This document shows, piece by piece, positions 39,201 through 47,580 of a stretch of 64,000 nucleotides of DNA. Within the stretch, counting starts at the first letter, position 1. Every line of letters starts with the position of its first letter. Made by a program: the position numbers and the translations under genes. The stretch is taken from NCBI GenBank assembly GCA_039720395.1, contig CM077824.1, positions 28,520,586-28,584,585 of the forward strand, given 5' to 3'. Under the pieces are notes generated by a model. The model had not been told where the DNA came from. It ran no database searches and saw only the letters and a program-made list of their open reading frames with translations. Origin of the DNA: Liquidambar formosana (Eukaryota; Streptophyta; Magnoliopsida; Saxifragales; Altingiaceae).

Positions 39201-39707
39201 TCATCCTTGCGGCCCCCCAAAATAATTCCCACCAAATAGAAACTTTGAACAAAACCTAGAATTATACACTTCTATCACCACCTTTATCCCAATCACTCTC
39301 TTCATATTCACGAACACGATTCAACCAAAATTCCTTATTATTCCCAAAATAAAGCCCCACTTGATCGGCAACTTCTCAAGATGGGCAGTCCAAATAGAAG
39401 CTTTGCCTTCTTTGTTCGTTTCTTAGGCCTCCTATTCTTATGTTTAATAATAACTAGTTGGTACACACGTGCGTTGCACGTAAATTTTTTTGAGTTAAAT
39501 TAATTTTTTTCAATAATGATAATAATTTTTTAATTTAATAATTTTATCATGCCTTTGCATAAGATGAAAGCATTTTGATCACTCAATCCTTTACTTCTTT
39601 TGATATGATTACTTTTTTTTTTTTTTTTCATTATCTTTCTCAAATCATAGTGCTTAAAATTATCCTTGAAACTTCATTATATATAGGTTCTTTGATATGA
39701 TTTGATT

Positions 39708-39758
<51 letters not shown>

Positions 39759-42700
39759 CTTCGTCGATGCGTGGTAGATCACTGCTTGTGATTTTATTTT
39801 TTTGGGCCTGTACATTTGAAAAAAAAAAAAAAAAGATTTTGAACTTTTCTTGGGGGGGGGGGGGTTGTTGTGATCTAAGTTATTTTCTTTTCTTTTTGTT
39901 CTTTTTGGTTTTGTTTGTTTAGTTTGGTATTTTGGGTTTGCAGGTAGATATTACAAAGTTTCATGAACCTCACGATTTGATAAAGACTTTTTTTGGTAGT
40001 TCATTAGACCTTTCCTTTTATTTTCTTTTTTTCTTGTGCATTCGTTAATGTTTTTTTTTTTTTTTTTTTGGGTTTTATATTGTTTTTGTTCAAGCCTGCT
40101 TCTTTTTTAATTTTCCTTCCAGTTGAATCATCTTTGATTCTTTTCTTTTTCTTGATAATTTGACTTGATTATTTTCAAAAATCAGAGATTATATATGAAT
40201 TCTCAACAAAATATGAAAATTATGCAATAGCAGCAATTTAAAAGTTCAATAATGCAATTCAAGTTTTTTATGATATGCGAATCCTTAGAAAATAATCAAA
40301 CATTATATGTGCTATTCAAAACTTTACTTAAGCAATTCAAGTTTTTTTTTTTTTTTTTGGCCTCTTAATCTGGGTTTTCATTTGTTTTTGTTCAAGCATG
40401 CGTCTTTTTATTTTCATTCAACTAATTCGTCTTTAATTCTCTTCTTTTTTTTGCTAATTTTGCAATTCAAATAGATCGAGATTTAAAAGTCCAATCATGC
40501 AACTGCAGGCAGAGATTTAAATGTTTAAACATAATTTGTATATATGAGTCAAGTTTATTGAAAACTACATACTAGACAAAACACCAGAAGAAAAGAGATG
40601 CAATGAAGGCACATAGAAGACGCAGAAGAAGGAAGCAGTAGTTGTTCTTTCCTGTGTTACGGTTTTATGATTTTTATAATGTATTTCTATTTGTATTTAT
40701 ATGTTAACATTGTTAGGGTTTTACGAATTATAATTATAGTGTCCTTAGAATTCTTATTAAGGTATGTGTTTTATATTGCTATATTTCTTATATATGCAGA
40801 AGGATATATAGTTGTGTATTTAAAAATTAAAATAAGGGTATATTAGTCAATCAAAAGTTTTTCTCACATTCATCTTTTTATAGGTAGTATAGATATAGAT
40901 AAACCACGTCTATTAAAACATATATAGATCTAGATGCTTAGTGTATTCTTAAGAGGGAAAATAGAGCTTTTATCAAACCTAAAAGGATTAAAAGGTAGTT
41001 CATGGCTCTCTTTTTATTTTTTTATTTTTGTAATTTATAGATTTCAGTGATATATTATTTCTTATTTCCTCCTATATGTTCTTTAGAACTCTATAATTTA
41101 TATAGCATATTTTGAGTTTTTGTTCCTAGGGGTTTTTTGTTTTTTTAAAGAAATTTATTTAGGTGTTTAATTTTTTCAAAATATTTAAAGATGATGTACT
41201 TCAATTTCATATGATTGTAGCGCTTTTATATTTAATTTGCTATGATATATATATAGGACTATTCTTATGCAAGATCTCCGGAAGTATCACCTATATATAT
41301 ATATAGATATATATAGATATAGATAGCGAGAGAGGTCAAGAGAGAGATGGCAGTATATATATATATAGATAGCGAGAGAGGTCAAGAGAGAGATGGCAGT
41401 CAAGTATCAGTAAAATCAGCCCCCACATTAAGAGTTGTATCCTGTGCATTGTGGATTACAGAGTACGAGAGGCCAATGCATGATACTGATATAACTTATA
41501 TTAGCACGTTTTTACCTGATTACCCCTACTTGACCGGGATTGATATAGGATATACTGATATAAGTTATAGAACGTCTTATAATATGATAAGTCAAACATT
41601 TATATGAATAGAAAATCTTAGATTAAATACATGTCTGGATAACCAAGACTTGACCATGCAAGGCACAAATTTAAAGACTTGTTGAGAATTTATGAAATTT
41701 TGATTAATGATTGAACAAAATTATCTATCCTTTGACTTGTTTTCAATTAATTATCATTTATTGAGAATGATTAAAGTAGTCTTATATTTTCCTTTTTGGT
41801 GTCTCATGTGTTATTAAAAATTTTAATTTTTTTCAACTTAACATTTAAGTTTAGTTCTCTTTGTCAATTTGATGTGTTTGCACTTGCACAGTCAATTCAT
41901 AAGATGTTGGTTTATTATGGCCTAGAATTAGGTTTAAAACTTCTTGTTCTTTCAAACAAATCACTAATGAAATTTGTAAATACTCTATAAAAAAAAATAT
42001 TACAACTCAAAATCATACACCATGTGTGCACTAACTAGTGTTATCAAAAAGACAAAACATTATTACAATAATGGATTAAACATTGAAGATGGAGAAAAGT
42101 TTATATGATCGGTTTTCTTGAATTATGTTTTGAGACTTTTAAATTAAGAGGGAAGATATGGGTTTAAAGTGAAAAGGGTATTTAGATGAGATAAACAAAT
42201 AAATAAAAAATAAAGAGGACAAAATGGTTATTATAAAGTGGTATATGTAGATCCTTTCTTTTGAAGATTAAATTTTATCACTATCATTTTAAATGGAATA
42301 AAAAAGATTTGATCATTTATTTGAAATTATTTTCATTTTCACCCATTTTTTGTCATTCTCCCAAATAACAAACAATAAAAAAACAAAAGAAGAGGGAAAG
42401 GCAGAAGCTTGCATATGCATCCGTGAAAAGTGAATGAAGGAAAATATCATATCGGCCATGCAATCGTTTAGACATTAATGAACAGCTATTTTCATTTGTT
42501 TTCATTCGATTCCAATTTGCAATCTTTCTAGGGTGGGACCCAATATATGACAAACCTAGATGTAGTTTTGCTGTGAAAGCTATCCTTGTATTGTGCCTCA
42601 AACATGATATGCAATGTTGTGAATGAGGAGGGTGGTCCAAATGATAAAAAAAGGTGGCCCAGCTTTTGTTTTTTGTTTTTTGTTTATTTTTTTATATTAA

Positions 42701-43513
42701 CAAATGCACGAGAGCATGAGTTTTATACCATAAAAATTAATGTAGGCTTAAATATCAGTGGAAGTAGATCTACCCCATTTGACATTTGAAGGAAAAAACC
42801 AAAAAAAGAGAGGTGAGGATGGATGATGGTAGTAAATATTGCTCACCCGTTCAGGCATTCACCACTTTTCCGTGACCATTCACGGGGCGATCACAACAGT
42901 ACAAAACTCTAGCTCGTGGGGCCGTAGCCCCGAGGAGCCAACAAACAATTCTGTTTTGGTAATTCTCTCACCATTTTTTTTTTTTTTTTTGTTTTTTTTT
43001 GTTTTTGATTTTTTGTCGTTACAGCCCTTTGGAAATATTGGAATCCTATACCATCTACGCCTCATCCCACCTCACCCAAGTATTAGGCCAGAAGGGCCCA
43101 TGGTTAAGTTAATTTGGGAGACATTTGCTTTGATGTTTGGGTCAAATGACGGAAGCACCCCTGTGGATGGTGATGGAATGACAACAGACAACAGAAGTGT
43201 AGGTAAACTGGCCACTAATTAGGATGGAGAATAAAAGAAATAATACGATGGAGAATAAAAAGAATAATACCTGGATGAGAAGATAGCTCTTGCCGTCAAT
43301 GGCATTCTTAACGACTTTGAAGGTCTGGCCGTAGTATATGTGGAAAAACACGGCATCTTCCACCTTAGAAAGGTTACCCACTTTTACGGACGAGGCAGCA
43401 TTTACACCCTGAGGGCACCCACAGCTGAAGTACCAAACCACCAAGAAGAAGGAGATTTGCACAAAAGAGAGACGAGTACAAGAAAGAGAAAAAGAAGGTG
43501 ATGATGCAGACAT
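25777..43513 (-). CDS. Secreted protein of a conserved plant family, 11 exons, 415 aa
   Basis: Coding exons on the minus strand: 43271-43513, 36556-36658, 36134-36147, 34368-34586, 33685-33756, 32537-32626, 32053-32091, 31594-31698, 27069-27234, 25946-26055 and 25777-25863. All introns are GT...AG, phases match throughout, and the sum is 1248 nt (415 residues plus TAG). Residues 1-39 look like a signal peptide with a hydrophobic core and a likely cut near VNA-A. Eight N-glycosylation sequons (N47, 82, 106, 231, 280, 334, 346, 376) support an extracellular or vacuolar route. Notable stretches include [53 protein letters not shown] and [16 protein letters not shown]. From memory it matches an uncharacterised plant family that may have a periplasmic-binding-protein-like fold; function unknown. 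Nothing looks broken despite several transposons in the introns. Confidence 0.9.
27780..29014 (+). mobile_element. LINE copy lacking ORF2, in intron 8
   Basis: A broken ORF1 is followed directly by a LINE-like 3' untranslated region and a poly(A) run at about 29002-29014. The end reads CATCTTAATAAAATTAATTT and then the A tract, typical of plant L1 elements. No reverse transcriptase or endonuclease lies between, so ORF2 has been deleted. It is inserted antisense to the host gene. No target duplication was seen. Confidence 0.75.
27803..28660 (+). pseudogene. LINE ORF1 remnant (DUF4283-like)
   Basis: The 5' part (27803-28330) contains [15 protein letters not shown] and a run to about codon 95 resembling the N-terminal RNA-binding-like domain of plant L1 ORF1 (DUF4283 in databases, by recollection). 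A stop at 28328 interrupts it. A later segment, about 28545-28660, encodes [11 protein letters not shown] and a very basic tail ([14 protein letters not shown]), like the C-terminus of such ORF1 proteins. The product would coat LINE RNA. No intact protein is possible. Confidence 0.7.
29102..29950. mobile_element. hAT MITE with perfect 8-bp target duplication, in intron 8
   Basis: Termini CAGGGATGTGCACGG and, inverted, TTGGGATGTGCCAAA, flanked on both sides by GTGTTTAT (29094-29101 and 29951-29958). Subterminal regions are rich in GGTTTGG/CCAAACC words. 849 bp, no transposase. It belongs to a widespread plant type with GGGATGTGCA ends. Confidence 0.85.
29985..30570 (+). pseudogene. MULE (Mutator-like) transposase C-terminal fragment
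   Basis: Broken frames encode [17 protein letters not shown] (about 29993), then [17 protein letters not shown] and [13 protein letters not shown] (about 30176-30270). A SWIM-type zinc finger of the form [17 protein letters not shown] ends near 30567. This order matches the end of the MULE transposase and its SWIM domain. Stops and frameshifts occur near 30132 and 30420. No terminal inverted repeats of the parent were recognised. It lies in intron 8, antisense to the host gene, next to the hAT MITE at 29102-29950. Confidence 0.8.
34761..35711. mobile_element. Mutator-like MITE with perfect 9-bp target duplication, in intron 3
   Basis: The long terminal inverted repeats, about 75 bp, start GGGAGAGGCTATTTCCACAG (left) and GGGAAGGGCTATTTCCACAG (right, inverted). 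TTCTAAATA flanks both ends at 34752-34760 and 35712-35720. A 9-bp duplication with long TIRs is diagnostic of Mutator-like elements. 951 bp and non-coding. Confidence 0.9.
36134..36147 (-). CDS. 14-nt micro-exon (third exon) of the secreted-protein gene
   Basis: On the minus strand TTTCATTTTTCGAG is bounded by AAATTTCAG before and GTGAAAATT after. The exon at 36556-36658 ends in phase 1 with G, so the micro-exon completes Val and adds Ser-Phe-Phe-Glu, then joins in phase 0 to the exon at 34368-34586 (Leu-Leu-Gly-Leu). Without it the frame is lost. I recall VSFFE followed by [10 protein letters not shown] in relatives, which agrees. Confidence 0.85.
36425..36524. repeat. Two 50-bp tandem units in intron 2
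   Basis: Units start CATCCGGATTCTTGCC at 36425 and CATCCGGATTCTTTCC at 36475 and both end CAAAAAGGA. They sit just 3' (in transcript order) of the second exon of the secreted-protein gene. Confidence 0.8.
37700..38035 (-). pseudogene. LINE ORF2 RNase H domain remnant
   Basis: The minus-strand frame shows [26 protein letters not shown] and [10 protein letters not shown] in order, matching the RNase H domain at the C-terminus of many plant L1 ORF2 proteins. Several in-frame stops occur. Its separation from the endonuclease domain by a solo LTR rather than an RT is the oddity here. Confidence 0.7.
38042..38477 (-). repeat. Solo LTR related to the element at 14928-16878
   Basis: It shares with that LTR, in order, blocks such as CAAGAACAATGCCAGA, CCACGATC and TCTACTAGAACAAG. 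Flanking AATGA and AATGT are an imperfect 5-bp duplication. It lies between the LINE endonuclease and RNase H remnants. Confidence 0.65.
38490..39252 (-). pseudogene. LINE ORF2 endonuclease domain remnant
   Basis: The frame from 39252 contains [13 protein letters not shown], then IQETKLG (the catalytic Glu motif of exonuclease-endonuclease-phosphatase proteins) and later [13 protein letters not shown]. After a frameshift near 38870 the domain continues as [15 protein letters not shown], then [15 protein letters not shown] (catalytic Asp/Asn) and the LDIPVRGR region. These are the ordered motifs of plant L1 endonucleases that nick target DNA. Stops and shifts prevent function. Confidence 0.85.
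39450..40891. mobile_element. MITE-like element, TATACTA family, copy 2, in intron 1
   Basis: The left end AACTAGTTGGTACACACGTG and right end CTTTTTATAGGTAGTATA match the copy at 23479-24329. The interior is longer, with many T-rich runs and a (TA)n tract at about 39713-39742. It abuts the 5' end of the LINE relic. Confidence 0.6.
41318..41610. repeat. 48-bp tandem duplication and foldback MITE copy
   Basis: A unit containing GATAGCGAGAGAGGTCAAGA occurs twice (about 41322 and 41370). It is followed by sequence matching the 6860-7035 MITE, including GTGGATTACAGAGTAC and GATATAACTTATAT. Both are within intron 1. Confidence 0.6.
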
Positions 43514-43564
43514 GATAAATGAAGAAGAAACTGACGCTGTTCCCTAAGATAGTGTAGCCCAGTG

Positions 43565-43582
43565 TCTATATTAATAATTGTA

Positions 43583-43618
<36 letters not shown>
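43565..43618 (-). promoter_or_regulatory. Proximal promoter and leader of the secreted-protein gene
   Basis: On the minus strand a CT microsatellite (43589-43618) lies about 80-105 bp upstream of the ATG at 43513. A TATA-like TTAATATAG follows at about 43565-43574. CT-rich tracts near the start of transcription are common in plant promoters. Transcription start not determined. Confidence 0.4.
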
Positions 43619-43619
<1 letters not shown>

Positions 43620-43925
43620 AATTGGCAGCTTTTGGAATGGTCACCCGTGAACCCATTGCCTATTTTGTCGTCTTCTTTTCATCCCATTGTCTTTTTTTGC
43701 AACTAGCTAGCTTAGCTTGCTATATCTATCTTAATTAATTTGTATCAACCCACGTGCGGTGCACCACCATCCCTACCACTTACCACCACCATTCTTATTG
43801 TATTCCAACCATTGAACAGGACTTTTGTTGTATTATGCACGATCATACAGCGTTGGTTTTACAATTAATTGTAGCATAGAAAACACACAAAAAAAAGAAA
43901 AAAAGAAAAGAAGTATATATATATT

Positions 43926-44345
43926 TTTTTTTGGGGTGAAATGGATACTAGAATGAGATTACGTAGCAGAAATTACAACATCCACGGGTAAGCAAGGCTC
44001 CTACAATCTGTTCCCAACATTGGTGGCTCATAAAAAATATTACAGTCATAATCAAAATTCTCTCCCTTACAAACTATAATGTCAACACATTTGTTTGATT
44101 CCCGAAGCTTGTGTTGTAATGTATCTCTTTAAATTTGTCCAGTAGCCACCTGTAATGAAAAATCATAGAACTCCATGGGTATTGGGCAATGGGCATGAGA
44201 AATCCTCATTCTAAATAAGGGTGATAGTTGCACTTGCATACATTCCGACACAGAGCTTCTTGATGTTGCATTTGAGAGTAAGTTCAAGGCCATCACGAAG
44301 TCTTTAGATCTCAGCTTCAATGCTTGTACTTGTCCCAAGCTTTTG
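43926..44345 (-). mobile_element. LINE 3' end: RNase H remnant, 3' UTR and poly(A)
   Basis: The minus-strand frames contain GTSTSIEAEI, LRDGLELTLK, then FRESNKCVDIIV and a terminal FYEPPM segment. These are the end of the RNase H-type domain of a plant LINE ORF2. A short untranslated region ends TTTCACCCC plus nine A residues (43926-43934), the LINE tail. Truncated upstream and interrupted by stops. It lies about 410 bp upstream of the secreted-protein start codon. Confidence 0.7.
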
Positions 44346-44686
44346 AGGGTAACTTTTTATCCACTGACCCTTCGATTAGAACGCCCCATATTTCGTGACA
44401 CGCAAAGCATGGAATTACTTTTTATAAAGTCCTTATAACTTCTAACCACATACTGTTTTCTCAGGTGGAGCACGGTCGCCTGTGGATTAAGGATGGTGTA
44501 ATGAACTCTAAATTATTAGTTAATTAAGATAGATTAATTAGATTAATCTAATCAAATAGGTAAAAAAAATAAAATAAAAAAAGAGGGGGGGGGGGGGGAG
44601 AACTGACCTTCCTGCTGTGGAAACAGGAGGTGGAAGTGAAGGAGAGAGCGGTGGTGCATAAGAGCACCGAACACCGCCTCCCCCTG

Positions 44687-44726
<40 letters not shown>

Positions 44727-45826
44727 GAAGGGAGAGAGAGAGGGGGAGAGAGAGAGAGAGACTCTAACTTCAGACGAAACTAGAAAAAGAGAAAGAAGAA
44801 GAAAGCCAGAGAAAGAAAGAGAAGGAGAAGGAGAAAGAGAGAGAGAGGAAAGAAAGGAATTGAGAAGAGGGAGAGATGGAAATTGCTCAAATTTGTTAGG
44901 GAAGCTTGGAAATCTAGTGAGAGACTTTCTTTCTTATGTATAGGTTATGGGTAGTAAGAATTTAAAGATATTGAGCGTTGAATTGATGTTTGAGAAGCTT
45001 GGGAATTTCATGAATGGCTTCTCGAAATTTATAAAATTCATATCTTATATATGCATGTTATTAAATTTAGCCATGAAATTTTCATCGGATATAGATAATA
45101 GTATGGAGAATATTGTAGAAACATTTGGTGATTTAATTCCAAGTATGTTAGAAGAAACAATTTGAAAACAGAAATTGAGTTTTTATTAATTTCAATATGT
45201 TTCAATGATTCTAGTCCAAGTTTGATAATTTTAATAAATACTAGATGTTGAGAGCTTTCCATAAACACCAAATTTGTGAAATGTGGTTGAGATATAAACT
45301 CTGTAGAAATTTTCAAGTTTCTACAAAATTCAAAAAATTATAACAGAGAAACAAAGAATAGATGTAGAAGATAAACAATATGAGCTGGTCTGAACCAATT
45401 TGACCCAGTTCAACCTACTTTGACCCATTTGACCAATTTGACCTAGTTTGACTAGTTTGGCTCATTTGACTTAGTTTGACCCAATTTGACTTGATTTGAC
45501 CCGATTTGATTATTGCACCGATTTGACTCAGTTTTGACTCAAAATTTATTTCCAATATTTTTATAAAATTAATAATTTATTGGGAAAATCAAGGTATTGT
45601 TTGGATGTCAAGAAAGTGATTTCTAAGGAACATCCACTTTTGAGTTTTTAATCCTATAAATGACTTTAAATGTGTATAAAATCTCTATTTTTAGTCCAAT
45701 TGTGATGAAACTTAAACCGTAATGCTCTTGTTGAAAAGCACTACAATCTATTTCAATTTGGCCAGATTTCATGAAATTTGAAATTATACCCATGTTTGAG
45801 TCAAATAACCATTTTGGCCCTGTTTA

Positions 45827-45859
<33 letters not shown>

Positions 45860-46430
45860 AAAAAGGTTCGAATGATCTTTGATTTTGACGTAGTCTAGAC
45901 CAAAGATTTTCTTAGAACTACCCTATATGTACAAACGGGTTATAAGATGAAAGTTTCACTAAAAATTTGTATTTTTACATTTACCCTTTTTACCCCTATC
46001 ATAGAAAAATGATAAGATTGGTTGGAACCAAAATTGAGAGTTAAAATTCAAATAGTATTTCCATGAGTAAAGACTTAAAGTAATACCTTTAAATTGATAA
46101 AGGTTGGTGTGATTAAAAGAATTGACTTCTAAGTTGAATGTTATAAATTTTAGACTTATTATTGAGAATTTTGACGACCAATCAATTGAAGAAATTAGAG
46201 TTTTATATGATCATAATCATAATGATTGAAAGTAAATAGTTGCTTAACGATGGAAATGAGAAATTCATAGGTTGCGATATGAGATGATTTATTATTAAAA
46301 GTCAATGTGTTAGAAAGCAGAGGATTGCTTAACAAGGCTAATAAAAAGAATTTTGGTCATATCTTGTTATGAAATATAAACATTTGAGAAATAGATTAGC
46401 ATGTTTTATTATCCGAAATTGATTGTGGCT
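44346..46430. other. Simple-repeat region without a gene
   Basis: It contains a G run (about 44586-44599), (TA)n at 44691-44721, GA-rich sequence at 44725-44880, a TTTGACC-type minisatellite (about 45385-45545) and an A run near 45830-45858. The open frame over the GA tract is low-complexity and not accepted as a gene. Confidence 0.6.
45385..45545. repeat. TTTGACCC minisatellite
   Basis: About a dozen degenerate units of 9-12 bp with the core TTTGACC or TTTGACT. Non-coding. Confidence 0.75.
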
Positions 46431-46560
46431 TATGATGATAGAAATTAATCAATAAATTGATTTATTATTCTAATTTTATAATGGGTTATGATGGTATAAA
46501 TAAATCAATGAGTTGATTTATTAACATTTGAAGCCTATGGTGGATTATGACTGTTGAAAT

Positions 46561-47426
46561 TGTTGTATTTTAAGTATAAAATAAGTATTTCAAAAATCCA
46601 AAGTTTTTCTTGAAAGAGTTTTAGTGGGCTTATATAGTATCTCACTTATTATATATGGTGTCATGTGGTGGGATGTAGGGAGTCCCCACATGCGCATGAG
46701 ACAGAGCTCAATCGAGTGATTTGCAGGATAGGGGTCCGAAAATTGACTTAGTCGGGCACGTCGCGAGTGTACGACGTGCGCGCAGGTGGGGTGCAAATCC
46801 CGAATATTTGGCTTCGTGTGTGCGGGTAGGTTGACCCGTATTTTGCTACTTTGATTTTTGGATTACTGGGTTATCCATGACCCAGTTCAACAACCCATTT
46901 TAAACCAATAAATTTTATGACCGTTTTCTGACCGTTGGGAATTTATAACCGGATTTATTTTATGATTTTTGATTGTTGGAATTCTTTATTTTATGACTGT
47001 TGGGATTTATATCAAAATTTATTTTGTGTTTTATACCAGGATTTAATGTGTTTTATTGTGTGACCGTTTTTTACTGTTGAGTTCTTTTTCCTAAAGCTTA
47101 ATATACCAGCTATTTGGTTTAGCAGAAGATAGAAAATACAAAGTCTTTTCGTTTTCATTTTACAATTTTGTTTTTCATAGAAAGGAGCATTCTGAGTTCT
47201 TCATTTTTCCTCCTACACTTGCGAGTGCACGCTTGTGGGAGTCCGATTGTTGAATCCTGGAGGGTAGAGCGCTGTGACCTACTGCACCAAGTTGAATACT
47301 CAGAGGGGCGAAACTACTCTTAAGGACAGTGCCTTGTACACGCCTCAACCGACACTATTTGTATTTCTGCAATTCTTGTACTAGTTTTATTTTATACAGT
47401 AGCATCTACTCTATTATTTTCCAACA
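46561..47426 (+). repeat. 5' LTR of the copia element
   Basis: 866 bp, nearly identical to 51313-52181. It contains AAACTACTCTTAAG at 47311-47324, whose exact reverse complement lies just after the LTR at 47429-47442. Confidence 0.9.
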
Positions 47427-47445
47427 ATCTTAAGAGTAGTTTTTC

Positions 47446-47580
47446 ATGGATGCTGCTGCTATGACTGAAGATAGAGATGTATCATCTCAAATCCATGATT
47501 TCCATGTCCTAGTGAGTGACCTAAATAAAAAATTTAAAAAAAGAAAAAAAGAATTGGTATTGTTATTTCTAACATGATAG
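47446..47580 (+). pseudogene. Gag start of the copia element
   Basis: An ATG at 47446, twenty bases after the LTR, opens 44 codons (begins MDAAAMTEDRDVSSQIHDF). This resembles the N-terminus of copia gag proteins (short acidic start, then an IHD-containing helix). The frame then runs into lysine-rich sequence and stops. Downstream text to about 50070 is unrelated to copia coding as far as I can see, so gag is truncated by deletion or replacement. Confidence 0.5.

Larger units (their letters stand above)
37690..39445 (-). mobile_element. LINE relic with endonuclease and RNase H but no RT, in intron 1
   Basis: Order on the minus strand: end of ORF1 with a basic tail (about 39440-39260), ORF2 apurinic-endonuclease domain (about 39190-38490), then an RNase H domain (about 38030-37700). 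The reverse transcriptase that should lie between them is absent. A solo LTR at 38042-38477 occupies the junction. Multiple stops show long decay. Confidence 0.8.

Noticed and set aside
42839..43222. 127-codon plus-strand frame near the secreted-protein gene
   Set aside because: It runs through a poly-T tract in intron 1 and overlaps no recognisable domain.
43739..43780. CCCACGTGCGGTGCACC, resembling the left end of the TATACTA element family
   Set aside because: Only about 25 bp match and no right end follows, so it is not called as a copy.
44725..44943. Arg/Glu-rich frame
   Set aside because: Translation of a GA-rich simple repeat.
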